Source: Ryuthela nishihirai
Lineage: Eukaryota > Arthropoda > Arachnida > Araneae > Heptathelidae
DNA: 64,000 nucleotides
NCBI GenBank assembly: GCA_038380435.1
Contig: JAWZYU010000017.1
Coordinates: forward strand, 23,497,283 to 23,561,282
Reading direction: 5' to 3'
Shown here piece after piece: positions 43,718 through 55,003 of this stretch. The notes below the pieces were generated by a model. It was not told the origin of the DNA. It saw nothing but the letters and a program-made list of their open reading frames with translations, and ran no database searches. The position numbers were made by a program, and so were the translations under genes. Numbering within the stretch: the first letter of the stretch is position 1; each line of letters begins with the position of its first letter.

Positions 43718-43944
43718 ATAATATGTAACATAATAACAAATTCATTTAGTGATGAATGGCTAAAATTATCAACACAGGCTACAATGCTGATTCTGCAACA
43801 TTTATTGTTCTTCCAATACCAATGTAAAGGAAATAACCACAGTGAAAAAAATTCACCCTTGAGGACATAGTACTAGTATTTGAATCAAAAATTTTGTAAC
43901 TCGTATACCAGTTGTATGATTTATATAGTAGAAATAATACAAAA

Positions 43945-44370
43945 CACTTTACCAGGAACAGATAATAGATTGATGCCTCTGTAATTATCACAAGAACTGA
44001 AATTGCATTTTTTAATAAAAATAGGCATTAATAATAGCTCTAGTAAAATCCTTAGGAACAATCCTTTATCATAAAAATATTCAAAACTTCAACCATGTCA
44101 CAGGAAAATTTGCAGCTCTAAGCATTTCAGTAGTAATTTCATCTACCCCTGGGTATTTATGTAGTTTTAGTATAGAGATAGCCAAAATAGCTCCAGACTG
44201 ATTTAGGGCCAACATTAAAGCCAGTAATGCATCAACCCACATTACAAACAATGAGAATAGAACTAACCACATTGTTCAGAACATTTCTGAAATGCTCAGC
44301 TCACTTCATGCTAGAATCCTCACCTTCAATAACTTTATCATGTTTATCCCTCAATTCCTGTGTTACCAGC
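43945..44370 (-). mobile_element. RTE-like LINE, fragment 3
   Basis: It matches the RT region of copy 1 (about 23710-24130) in the same orientation: 'attatcacaagaactg', 'gtaaaatccttaggaac', 'tcatctacccctggg'. No open frame. Confidence 0.75.
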
Positions 44371-44377
44371 ATGTTTT

Positions 44378-44752
44378 TGGAAGGGGGGAGGGCGAGACAG
44401 CTGGTAGCATACCAGGCTTGTAATCTGTAGTTCCGAGGTTCCAAGCTCTGACAGCATTGAGCTTTATCTCTGCCAAACTCCCATCTTGTCCTTAGGCAGA
44501 AACGGAACACTGATGGGATAGGAAAGGCTGCCATTCATTGGGTGAGATGTAAAGCAATAACCCCCACATGCAGGAGAGCCCATACCCTGTGTACATTAAC
44601 ACACTGGATAGCCTTGACAGGAGGCTTCGACCTGTCTCCTAACAGCTGTCCAGTGAATCCCTTTCCCCTAACATTCTCTGAGCCCTAGAGGTCATTTTGA
44701 TCTGGCCATTTAGCCCAGCATGTGCAAAAAAAAGTAACACTCAGATGTAAAA
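44378..44752 (+). mobile_element. SINE family B, strongly decayed
   Basis: Head remnant 'cagctggtagcataccagg', a broken central block and the tail 'actcagatgtaaaacaacc'. Confidence 0.65.
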
Positions 44753-45794
44753 CAACCAAGAAGCCATGAATCTGCATGACTGCTGTGATACAAAATTTTT
44801 TGGAAATAGTTAAGTGTGTGAAGAGTAGGAAATTGAGCAAAAAGCCTTCCATTAACTAAGAAGGTAATTATTCTGATGGATTTAGTAGTAGGATAAGATC
44901 TAGTGGAAAAAAAAGTTTTGAAGAGTAGAGCTGAAATTAATGGTAAATGAATAGACGATATGAATAAAGGTGGAAAATAGGATACAAAGAAAATAATCTT
45001 GATAATGTAAAATACAGTAAAGACATCTAATTGCACAAAATGGAAAAAAATGTGTAAATAGGAGATATATAAATGTTTACATTAGTATGTATAATTTGTT
45101 TTTAAAGTGTTTTTGGTTAAAGAGTATAGGAAATAGTTATTTTCAAAAAATTTATTAGCTTGCTCAAAGTATTAAAAATTATCATAGGCAAGATATGATA
45201 GTTTTGACTTGTTTTAGTAGAAAGACATTGATGAAATAAAGCATATGTGTTTTTGCATTCTTTAACTTTGCAAAATCAGTAGCACTGCTTGTTGCATACA
45301 ACTAAACATTTTACTTTAGTTAACTGTGAAACAAGCAAATTTAATATCTGCAGTAGTAGAATCTGATATTCTTTCATGAGGGCTAATGAAACTGTTTTTC
45401 TCCTCAATTTGTCAGCCTGTTTTATCTACTCTAAGATTACTAAAATCACATTGATATTATCATTACTAGACTTCTTGGTAGCATATTTTTATGTCATTTT
45501 AATTTCTTTAAATATTAATGAATAATTGTTAGAGTTTAATCCTAATTCATTGTTCCCACATTTATTGAAATTCCATACTTTTAATGAATATCTTTTCTGG
45601 TCCCAGCTGAAGTGCAATACAAACAATATTATTTTCCTATTTAGTGAATTTCAATTTAGTAAATAACCCCACTGTAAAAAATTTAAAATCCTTCAAAAAT
45701 TATATTTCAATTTATTGTGATTGAAACAAACTCTATTGAAAATCGCTACTGCTCAACTAATAATCATTGGTGAGTGATGTCACATATTGAGTAA
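44753..45794. other. Intron sequence, no feature
   Basis: AT-rich; nothing recognised. Confidence 0.4.
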
Positions 45795-46019
45795 CCCTGC
45801 TTTTTTCAACCCTGCTGAGGAGTGGTCAACTTCACAGGTTCCTGGTGTTGACCATTTATGCCCACTAGACTGGTTTATGGATTTCAGCTTCATTATGGAT
45901 CCTGAATTTGCTGCACTGGTGGGCCTCTGTTGAGGCAGAATCTGCCACTATGTTTTCTGTTTGCTTGTGGGTTGCCAACCCTAAGTGAACAGAGGCACAG
46001 CATACCTTATAACAGCTGG

Positions 46020-46945
46020 TGGGGGGCGGGGTGGCTCAGTTGGTAGCGCACCAGGCTCATAATCTGTAGTTCCCAGGTTCAAGTCCCAGTTGGGTCAGTG
46101 TTGAGATTTATCTCCACAAAATTCCCTGCCCACTGTCAGTAGAGGACACCAATGGGCTTGGAAAGGCCGCCATCCGTCGGATGGGATGTTAAGCCATGGC
46201 CCCGTGTGCGGGAGGGCCATACCCTGTGCACGTTAAAGAACGCGCTGGATGGCCTTGACGGGAGGCTACCATCTGACTCCCAACAGCTGTTCCAGCGGGT
46301 CCCCTCCCCCAATCTTCTCTGAGCCTTTGGGGTCCTTGTGACCTGGGGGGCGGGTGTGGCTCAGTCGGTAGCGCTCCAGGCTCATAATCTGTAGTTCCCA
46401 GGTTCGAGTCCCAGCTGGGTCAGCGTTGAGATTTATCTCCGCAAAATTCCCCGCCCTGCCCATGGTCAGTAGGGGACACCGATGGGCTTGGAAAGGCCGC
46501 CGTCCGTCGGATGGGACGTTAAGCCGTGGCCCTGTGTGTGGGAGAGCCATACCCTGTGCACGTTAAAGAACACGCTGGATGGCCTTGACGGGAGGCTACC
46601 ATCTGTCTCCCAACAGCTGTTCCAGTGGGTCCCCTCCCCAACCTTCTCTGAGCCTTCGGGGTCCATTCCCGAATCTCCTCCTGTGTGCGGGAGAGCCATA
46701 CCCTGTGCACGTTAAAGAACACGCTGGATGGCCTTGATGGGAGGCTACCATCTGTCTCCCAACAGCTGTTCCAGTGGGTCCCCTCCCCAACCTTCTCTGA
46801 GCCTTCGGGGTCCATGTGACCTGGCCATTTAGCCCATGGTGTGCAAAAAAGTGCCGCTCAGAGGTAAAACAACCCAACCCTTGTGACCTGGCCATTTAGC
46901 CCATGGTGTGCAAAAAAAGTGCCGCTCAGAGGTAAAACAACTAAA
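46020..46945 (+). mobile_element. SINE family B (outer), split by another SINE B
   Basis: Outer copy 46020-46346 plus tail 46892-46945. Its own target site is in the LINE leader ('aacagctggtgg' before, 'aacaactggtgg' after, one change). The inner SINE interrupts it just before 'ccatttagccca'. Confidence 0.85.
46347..46878 (+). mobile_element. SINE family B (inner), with internal tandem duplication
   Basis: Inserted into the outer SINE with a perfect 13-bp duplication 'ccttgtgacctgg' (46334-46346; 46879-46891). Internally a segment of about 146 bp from 'gggagagccatacc' to 'gccttcggggtcca' occurs twice (from about 46540 and 46689), joined by 'ttcccgaatctcctcctg'. Confidence 0.92.
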
Positions 46946-47202
46946 CAACTGGTGGATAATTCTGATCAGAGGCCATCACAGGTACCTGAACCCTTACTTA
47001 GCTAGTTGGGCATCATCAATTCTAAACTGGAGTAATGTATCTCAGGCTGGTTTATGGCTGAAATTATTTTTTTTCGTATAGTTGAAAATGTCCACTTGAA
47101 AAGGTGGTGCCTAAAGTTCCTACCAGCATCGGTGACTTCAGCCTTTAGCAGAGGAGAAACGGGTCTTTGCCCTATGCTGCAATCAGGGGGCTGTTATCTT
47201 TT

Positions 47203-47963
47203 ATCCAGAAATAAATAGGCACTTTTTGACGTCGATTTCAATTTTAGAGGAAAAATTGTCTGAGCCGGGTGGGATATGAACCCACGACCTCCTGATAACA
47301 TGTCAGGTGCTCTGGACCACTGAGCTACCAACCACCGATCAAGATTTCCTCTAATTAATGCTATGAACATTTCCTTTTATGTCACATGTAGGCGTTATTT
47401 TAGCCAATTTTTAGCCCTAGTGGCTTTTTATTTGCCAATAGATGGAAAGCATGTCTTACAAGAAGTATGCTAATGATAATAAATATTGAGACACTCAACA
47501 GTTCAACGTCCAGTAATAAATAGGCACTTTTTGACGTCAATTTCAATTTTAGAGGAAAAATTGTCTGAGCCGGGTGGGTTATGAACCCATGACCTCCTGA
47601 TAACATGTCAGGTGCTCTGGACCACTGAGCTACCGGCCGCCAATCAAGATTTCCTCTAATTAACGCTATGAACATTCCCTTTTATGTCACACGTAGGCGT
47701 TATTTTAGGTAATTGTGAGAAAAAAGCCTACATGTGACATAAAAGGGAATGTTCATAGCGTTACATAGTAGCATTAAGTAGAGGAAATCTTGATCGGCGG
47801 CTGATAGCTCAGTGGCCCAGAGCTCCTGACATGTTATCAGGAGGTCATGGATTCATATCCCACCCGGCTCAGATAATTTTTCCTCTAAAATTGAAATCGA
47901 TGTCAAAAAGTGTCTATTTATTACTGGATGTTGAACTGTCAAGTTTATCTCAATATTTATTGA
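47203..47963. mobile_element. Family E composite: one direct unit plus a palindromic dimer of tRNA-headed units
   Basis: Unit 1 (47203-47402, minus) is repeated by unit 2 (47479-47700, minus). Unit 2 is mirrored by unit 3 (47728-47963, plus) around a centre near 47714. Each has 'ctgataacatgtcaggtgct' or its complement and a tRNA-like head: box A 'tagctcagtggtccagagc', box B 'gggttcatatccc'. The whole block is flanked by the exact 12-mer 'ctgttatctttt' (47191-47202; 47964-47975), so it arrived as one unit inside the LINE. Confidence 0.75.
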
Positions 47964-47999
47964 CTGTTATCTTTTGATCATTATTCTTTTGATGTCCTC

Positions 48000-50870
48000 A
48001 TGCAGAAATTCCAGCCTTACAACTTGGATATTCTAGGCTTGCAAGAGACCAGATGGACAGGTAAAAGTGAGATACTTAAAAATAACTTTATAAGTATCGG
48101 TATAAACAATAATTTAAAAATAACGGTATAAGTATTTTAAATTTCTCTTTTCAGGGAGGGAGGATGGAAAGCATTTCCAAGGTGTAGGTTTGCTTCTCAG
48201 CAGACACACAAGTAATGCTAATCTAGGAGATAATTCTATTAATGAAAGATTTCTTACAGCCCACAGTGGATGATGATGATAGATTGATGATGAACGAGAA
48301 GAATATGTTTTATAGCCAGCTTCAAGATATTTTGAATTCTGTGAAGAAATGAGATATTTATCTTGTGCTAGGTGACTTCATTGCTAAAGTTGGTACTGAC
48401 TCTAATCTTTGGGCAGGAGTTTTATGTCCCCTTGGCATTGGTTGTTCCAATGGTAATGGGGAATGTCTCCTACAGGTAAGTAAACTAAATGGTTTGCGAA
48501 CAACTAGCACATACTACAAACACTGGGATATTTATAAATATACATAGATTTTACTTGATGGGTTGCACAGGAATATGATAGATTATATTAGTAAATGGGC
48601 TTGTTTAGTTAGGAATACCAGATCATACAGGGGTGCCGAATATTCATAGGTTTCACTTGATGGGTTGCACAGGAATATGATAGAATATACAGTAAATGGG
48701 CTAGTTCGGTTAGGAATACCAGATCATACAGGGGAGCCAAAATTCGATCTGACCATTACCTGGTCAAAAGTGTCTTGCAGCTGAAGCTTAAGAAATGTGC
48801 TAAGGTTAAGAAAATTAGTTTTAACACTGAAGGTCTGTAAGATTCAGATATAGCCAAAGCATATCATGATAGGCTACTTAGTTGTTATGACAATCATGGT
48901 TTGCTTACTGCTGAAATTGAGAAAGAATGGGATCAGTTTAAACAGGCTTTTCTTGAAACCAACAGTACTCTTTTGGGTAAAAGGGAACAGAGGAAACAAA
49001 ATTATTTGAGGGATAAGGCTATGGAACTTATTTCTGAAAGAAGGAAGTGCAGGATTAATATGAATCAGCACCCTACTAGTCCTAAAAGAAGGCATTATAA
49101 TGAGCTTAATAAACGTGTGAAGGATCAGTTAACAGCTGATAATAATCTTTGGCTTGATAGCTTGACTGACAAAGTAGGGGAAGCAGTTGGCACAACAGCA
49201 GGGGATTGTATCAGATTTGTTATTGTTCAGGTGCACAGGGATTGGAGGATAAACATGGTAAGATGGTTGAAGGTGAAGACTCTACGATGGCTAGGTGGGC
49301 TGAGCATTGCAGAGATTTCAAAATAATGTGATTATTTCTACTCCCACTGTAATGAGGATAGATGCATTACTGGCTTTAATGATGGCCCTATATTACATTC
49401 TGAAGTCATTTTGCTATCTCTAAATTAAAACTGCATAAATCCCCAGGGGTGGATGAAATCACCACTGAAATGCTTAGAGCTGGGAGCATTTGTGTCGTCA
49501 CATGCGGACTGAAATTTTGAATATTTTTTATGATAAATATATTGTTACTAAAGATTTTACTAGAGCTATTATTGTCCCAATAAAAAAAAAAGGATGATCA
49601 CAGTTCTTGTGATAATTATAGGGAAATTAGTTTACTTTCTGTTTCAGGCAAAGTTCTTTGCATGATTATACTTGATAGAATTAAGAATTTGGTTGATGGA
49701 CAACTGTGTGATAAACAGTGTGGATAGAAGTGGTAGGTGATGTATTGATCAAATATTTTCATTTAGGCATATTCTTGAGAATATATTTAGAGTTTCAGAA
49801 ACCTTTGTTTACTAGCTTTGTAGATTTCCAAAAGGCTTTTGACTCTGTTGATTGACATAATTTGTGGTTGAATGTTAGATCATATGAAATACCTGATGAG
49901 TTAGTGTCATGAAAGCTCTCTATAATAACACTGTATCATGTGTGAGAGTTGGTATGTCTTGCAGCGATTGATTTAGCATTGCTAATGGAGTTAGACAAGG
50001 GTGCATTTTGTCTCCTTTTCTCTTTTGTTTGGTTATTGATTATGTTATGTGAAATTCTTTGCAAAGGAAAGATTTTGGCCTTAAATGGCCTAAAGATTTC
50101 AAAATTTTGATTTAGCTTATGCAGATGATTTGGCCCTTTTGACTAATGATGTTGGTGAGATTAATTATTTCATTAGGGCTGTTGATGAGACTGGTAATAG
50201 AGTAGGTTTGGTGATAAACAAAGGAAAAACTAAAGTGATTGTAACTGGTCAGGCAGATGGTGCTTCAGTTTTTTTGTATGGCTGCACTCTTGAGTAAGTG
50301 TCTAAGTTTAATTATCTTGGGAGCTATGTAACAGATACTGGTGATGTGCGGCATGAGATTAACAGATAATAGGGATTGCCCCTCAGACTAAGAATCTATG
50401 GAGAGTGTGGAAAAATACCATGTACACCTAAAGACTAAAATTGGGCTATATAATAGTTTGGTTCTTTCTAAGATTAGTTATGGTAGTGAAACATGGACCC
50501 TTTGTTGTAAGCAGGATAACAAGAAACCTGATGCCTTTTATTTCTAGATGCTTATGCAGTATCTTGGGCATCAAGGGGTTCGACTTTGTAAGTAATGATG
50601 AGGTTAGAAGAAGGAGTCGTCACCCTCCTTTGAGCAGCATTTTGTGCAGAGAGAGACTGCGTTGGTTTGGCCATGCTGCCTATATGCATAACTACAGATT
50701 GGTAAACAGGATTATGAACAGTGTGCCCTAAGGGGATCAGACAAAAGGGGAGGAGACCTAGGATGCGGACCTTGCTAGAATTGGCTAGAGTGGCCAAATA
50801 AGTGCAGTAGCTGTAGCTCAGGACAGACATATCTGGAGAGGAAAATTACATTTATTATTAGTCAGACCTC
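48000..50870 (+). pseudogene. LINE copy 2 ORF2 remnants (endonuclease, RT, C-terminus)
   Basis: Scattered frames: LVLGDFIAKVGTD-type endonuclease at about 48360, a linker frame at 48901-49326 (EKEWDQFKQAFLETNSTLLG, LNKRVKDQLTADNN), a 'PGVDEITTEML' block near 49445, 'FVDFQKAFDSVD' near 49820, a YADDLALLT palm near 50115, and the C-terminal RERLRWFGHAAYMHNYRLVN at 50650-50710. More than ten stops and shifts; certainly dead. The C-terminal RLRWFGH motif is typical of RTE/CFDP2-like elements. Confidence 0.72.
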
Positions 50871-50919
50871 CATAGCCCATGGCTGCATGAGGATTTTGTT
50901 TATATATATATATATATAC

Positions 50920-50996
50920 ACAGTCGTATTGAAATAATATGACCACCTTCCATACATATGCTATGGTAGGTAGTCATATTATTCTGATACGACTGT
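50920..50996. mobile_element. 77-bp MITE-like inverted repeat
   Basis: 'acagtcgtattgaaataata' at the left is mirrored at the right end ('attattctgatacgactgt'), 24-nt arms with three mismatches. It lies at the LINE 3' end and runs into the microsatellite. Confidence 0.55.
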
Positions 50997-51089
50997 ATGT
51001 ATGTATGTATGTATGTATGTATGTATGTATGTATGTATGTATGTATGTATGTATGTATGTATGTATGTATGTATGTATGTATGTATGTA

Positions 51090-51137
<48 letters not shown>
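50997..51137 (+). repeat. (ATGT)n then (GT)n microsatellite
   Basis: About 25 'atgt' units to 51095 followed by about 20 'gt' units. Confidence 0.97.
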
Positions 51138-51141
<4 letters not shown>

Positions 51142-51222
51142 GGACTGTGTCGATGTAATTTTACATCAATCAAGTATGTGTGTGTAAAAAGGACTGTGTC
51201 GATGTAATTTTACATCAATCAA
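51137..51222 (+). repeat. Tandem duplication of about 49 bp next to the microsatellite
   Basis: 'aaaaaggactgtgtcgatgt' plus 'aattttacatcaatcaa' occurs at 51138 and 51187, separated by 'gtatgtgtgtgt', as expected of slippage or unequal exchange. Confidence 0.8.
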
Positions 51223-51224
51223 TA

Positions 51225-51880
51225 GTAAATACACAGAGTTATCCATCTACATAATAGAAGTTAATAAATTGTTTTATGGAAAAAATGAGTTTTCTGATTC
51301 ACAGCACTCAAGCTCACATCTCACCAGATTCATGCTACAGTGTTTTAACAACTAGCTCTCTTATTTATCCATTACATCTTATAAATCATCCTTCTTGTGC
51401 TGCCCATGACGCCATCTATGTTTGGAGACAGCAACTCCTTCCAATGTTGCTCTGAATAAGATGTAAATAAGGAAATCACTCATGCTCAAATGTTATTAAT
51501 GAAATAATCAATGAATAGTAAATATGCAGAGTTACCTGTTTGACATAGAAGCCAATAAGTAGTTTGTAAAAAATAAGTATTTTTACCAATGTGCAGAACT
51601 CAAACCCACTTCTCTCTAGATTCATACCAGAATGTTTTAACCACTAAACTTTTTTAACTAGCACTGGCTCTGTCATGGATCCAATAATCTAAGTTATACA
51701 TCTATCTGAGCTTGTTGCCCATGGCACCATCTATGATTGGAGAAAGTAACTTTTTTTTTCAGTGTTGCTCTGAATAACATGAAAATAAGAAAGTCACTTA
51801 CTATTGAGTGATTAATTAATAACACATTAGTGTGAGTGACTTTTTTACATCTTATTCAGAGCAACATTGAGGGGGGGGGG
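51225..51880 (-). mobile_element. Family D: tandem dimer of tRNA-headed units with an inverted end
   Basis: Two units about 295 bp apart (51225-51510; 51515-51805) share 'gcccatgacgccatctatg', 'tgttgctctgaataagatg' and the minus-strand head (box A-like 'gtggttaaaacattctgg', box B-like 'gggtttgagttc'). The last part is mirrored at 51828-51880 ('catcttattcagagcaaca'). Confidence 0.65.
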
Positions 51881-52599
51881 GAGTTTCCCTTCCCATTATA
51901 GATAGTGTAACACTCCAAAAGTATGTTAAACTTCTTCTATTTGGACCTTTTGACTGATCCAAATTAAATTAAAACTTCAGATAGCAATATTGGGCACCAG
52001 GCAATATTAATATTAACTTTCCAAATAAATTTAAATGAGGGTTCATTAAGTATATGGGAGTTACTTATTGAGTAAAAAATCAAAAGATTGTGAAATTTTT
52101 TAAATTTTAAATTTTAATCAAAATCAATTATCATTGCTCAAGAGAAAAAGTAGCAAAGTCAAAATATTCATATAACAAAGTTTATTTCCAAAAAAATTCA
52201 TGACTCACCATATAAAAATTTAAATATCTCCAAAACTGACAAATTTCTCAGTTAACATCATTTTCATTCTCCACTATAATTACTCTCCTTCCATCATTGT
52301 CTGACTCCGTGACCTAACGTCACTTAGTATACATGCAGCGTACAACTGACCCATATGTGTTGCATGCTGGAAAAAACATTTGCATAATCTTATGATTGTG
52401 TGCTCACTATAATGTAAGAGGGGGCATGCCCTTAAAGCATGCATTAGCAGCTGTCAGTCAAGAGCCAGAATTGTGCATGCACAACTCTTTTAGTGGCTCA
52501 GAAGAGAAAAAATGATGGCCAATAAAAATAATCTCCAAAATAATAAATATAACGTAAATAAAGTAAAGCTTGTTGAGTGAAAGTGAATGGGTGGACCAT
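51881..52599. other. Intron sequence, no feature
   Basis: AT-rich; a poly-G run at about 51870; nothing else recognised. Confidence 0.35.
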
Positions 52600-52755
52600 C
52601 ACAATGGTGCCATGAGCAACAAGTTTTGGTAGATTTATAAGTCACATTGGTGGATAAATGATGGAGCCTATGCTATTTTACTGGTTAGGACACTCTGATA
52701 CGAATCTGGAGAGATGTGGGTTCAAGTCCCATGCATTGGCAATGCTTATTTTTTC
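52600..52755 (+). mobile_element. Family D unit, single copy
   Basis: Plus-oriented: 'atggtgccatgagcaacaag', box A-like 'actggttaggacactctg', box B 'gggttcaagtccc'. It has the best preserved head of this family. Confidence 0.6.
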
Positions 52756-52911
52756 CACAAAATTATTTAATTTTATATAACCCCATTTAATGAAAACCTC
52801 AATTTAATGTAATGAAATCCATTCCCTCAGAGATTTATTAAGTCAGGATTTCACTGTAGTTATAAAGCATCTTTTCTGTTGTTTAATTACGGACTTTTTT
52901 TTTCTATTCAG

Positions 52912-52985
52912 GTTGGAGAATAAGAAAACAGTACTTCTTAATTAAGTCTAAGAATGATCCAAAACAAAGGCTAATATTATCATGG
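52912..52985 (+). CDS. PXK: PXK exon d: start of the kinase-like N-lobe
   Basis: 74 bp from TCAG|GTTGGA to CATGG|GTAAGA, phase 1 in and 0 out. With the carried base it reads GWRIRKQYFLIKSKNDPKQR and then LILSW. The WRIRK.YFL.K segment is a family hallmark corresponding to the first beta strands. A glycine-rich ATP loop as in active kinases is not visible. Confidence 0.92.
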
Positions 52986-54070
52986 GTAAGATATTTGTGC
53001 TATCCAAATTAGAGTAAAATGTATTAATTTTATTTTAATGTTTGATAGATGTTTTTAAAGACTGTGATTCCTAAATTTTTTCACTTCACCAATGTAAAAG
53101 AGTGGAAGTACAACTTGCACAAAATAATATGCACTCAAAAACATAGATGAGAAATGCTTCTTTTGAAGCAATCATTAGAAATGCCTGATCCAATATGGGG
53201 CAAAATAATTTTTTTTAAATTATAATAAAATACCATTATTGGGTCCCACGATGGGGTTAAGGCATTACATATCTCCAATGCCTGCTTTTTTAAGTAGGCA
53301 TATTGTTTTTGACAGCTTTGAGAACATTCAACTTCTTTATGTTTAGCTTGTTTTAAAAAGAACTAACTATTGTTTTTAGTTTGTAGGTATTCATCTTTTA
53401 TGTCATCGAAGTAAGTGAAAAATTCTACTGAATTGGATAGATACCAATAAATAATTGTGATTCACATCTTCCAAATCTCAATAGTTTTATTTCCACTGTT
53501 GGAATATAAGCAGTTTATTCATGCTAGAAATTGGAAATCAGAATGGAATGTCATGGTATTTGCTCTGACAACAGTAATATTTCTCTTTTGATAAGTGAAA
53601 AATTCAACATTTTTGTTTTTAGAAAAAAATAAAAAATTCCTTTTTAACATGTGAATAAAATATTACCATTTGCATTTTATGAATTGTCCATTAGTTTTAA
53701 ATTCTCTCTGTTAGAGAGTGCTAACATTAGAAAATGACAAACATTTATTCTCTCTGAAAATGAATGTTTCAGATTTCCCTGAAGCAATTTGTGTTTCCAA
53801 TTTGATAAAGTTATAATTGATATATTCAAGCATTATAAAAGTATATCAGTTGTCAATATAAAATGCTGTGCAAAAAATTTAAGTGTGTAAACTGATTATC
53901 ATGACAAATAAATGTGAAAATTAGATATAAATTTGTAAATTGCTATTTATGGCAGTAAATGAAAACATATAAAGTAAAAATATATCAGTTCTGAATAATG
54001 TTTTAGTGTTTGTGAATTTCTGCACTGAAATTGTTACATTAAAAAGTGATAATAACCTGCTTATTTTCAG
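52986..54070. other. Intron of 1.1 kb, no feature
   Basis: Unique-looking AT-rich DNA. Confidence 0.4.
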
Positions 54071-54145
54071 ATGAGTTTTGGTCCTGATAAATATTTAACA
54101 GAAAAAGATTTGCACTCTGCCATTAAATTGTTAGCAGCTTTACAG
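54071..54145 (+). CDS. PXK: PXK exon e: N-lobe helix region
   Basis: 25 codons between TCAG|ATGAGT and ACAG|GTATTT, phase 0 at both ends: MSFGPDKYLTEKDLHSAIKL and then LAALQ. The GPDKYL.EKD core is conserved in PXK proteins. The first Met is an internal residue, not a start codon, because it follows the splice acceptor in frame. Confidence 0.9.
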
Positions 54146-54477
54146 GTATTTTATATTTAATTCTCTTTTTAAAATGAGGGAAATTGCACTGAAATGATTT
54201 TTAACTCTGATATTTGTCAATGATATTTCTGTCAGTTTTAAGACTAACAATTCAAATTTTTAATATCAAGCCTGCTAATAACATAGTCATAACACTAAAA
54301 TTGAAGTGTAAATTATAACCTTATTTGTGTAGGCTCACATAATTCACCAAAATCCTAACAAAATAAAATAAATGTAGATTGTTATTCAAAAGATGTGCAA
54401 TTTTAAAAACAATCCTTAACAGAGAGACAGTCAGTGTGGTTTGAAAGTTTATTTGTCCTTCTTGTGAGTTCTTTGTC

Positions 54478-54536
54478 TAATTGGCAATATAGCCTATTGG
54501 GTGCAAAAAACTGCTGCCCAGAGGTAAAAGAACCCT
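54478..54536 (+). mobile_element. SINE family B, 3' tail fragment
   Basis: 'gcctattgggtgcaaaaaac' and 'gcccagaggtaaaagaac' only. Confidence 0.6.
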
Positions 54537-54566
54537 TTTGTTTATTCACATTGTTTATGCATTTAA

Positions 54567-54684
54567 CCCTTTAAAGGCCAAGAAATTTTGAAAAGGGTAG
54601 AGATAGTAAAGACAAAGAAATGACAGTATTTGGACTTGTGCATTTAAAATTTTGGCCATTTTAGGCATTATGTGTTTTAAAGGG
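54567..54684. mobile_element. 118-bp piggyBac-like MITE
   Basis: Flanked by TTAA on both sides (54563-54566; 54685-54688) with inverted ends 'ccctttaaa' / 'tttaaaggg'. 'ccaagaaattttgaaaa' and 'taaaattttggcc' make inner complementarity. TTAA plus CCCT ends are the piggyBac hallmark. Confidence 0.6.
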
Positions 54685-55003
54685 TTAAACTACCTAATAC
54701 TTAAAACACTGCTTTAAGCAGAATCAGAAGCATCAAGTTTCCTGTTATCTTCCTTACAAAGGGTCCAAGTTTTGGTATTGTAGCAAACTTTAGAAAAGTT
54801 TATAGTACAATGGCTCCGTTTTTTTTAATGCAGAATGATGTGTTTGATGGAACACTTCACCTTTGACACCTAACAGTGACTGTACTAATGAAAGGAAAAT
54901 ATTTTTCCTCAATAATCATATAAAAAACATCATTTTGCCACATAGTGAAAGCATGATAAATACCATACATAAACTGAAGAATAGTAATTTTACCAATAAT
55001 AGG

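Larger units (their letters stand above)
45795..50910 (+). mobile_element. RTE-like LINE, copy 2, interrupted twice
   Basis: The leader segments 45795-46019 and 46946-47202 match the leader of copy 1 (shared 'ctgctgaggagtggtcaac' type, 'tgttttctgtttg', 'tctttgccc'). The SINE-B nest sits between them. After composite E (47203-47963) the element resumes at about 47976 ('tttgatgtcctca', 'cttgcaagagaccagatgg') and runs through ORF2 to about 50905. In contrast to copy 1 it keeps the RT palm and the 3' region. Confidence 0.75.

Noticed and set aside
43525..43870. ORFs encoding poly-Leu and poly-Tyr
   Set aside because: Direct translation of the (TTA)n microsatellite.
46266..46895. Several 77-99-residue ORFs with shared GTHWNSCW or PSDGRRPF motifs (also at 23259, 26388, 43105, 55124)
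   Set aside because: They are translations of SINE family B and recur wherever the SINE does; not genes.
50939..51187. ORFs of repeated MYVC and YIHT residues
   Set aside because: Translation of the (ATGT)n and (GT)n microsatellite.
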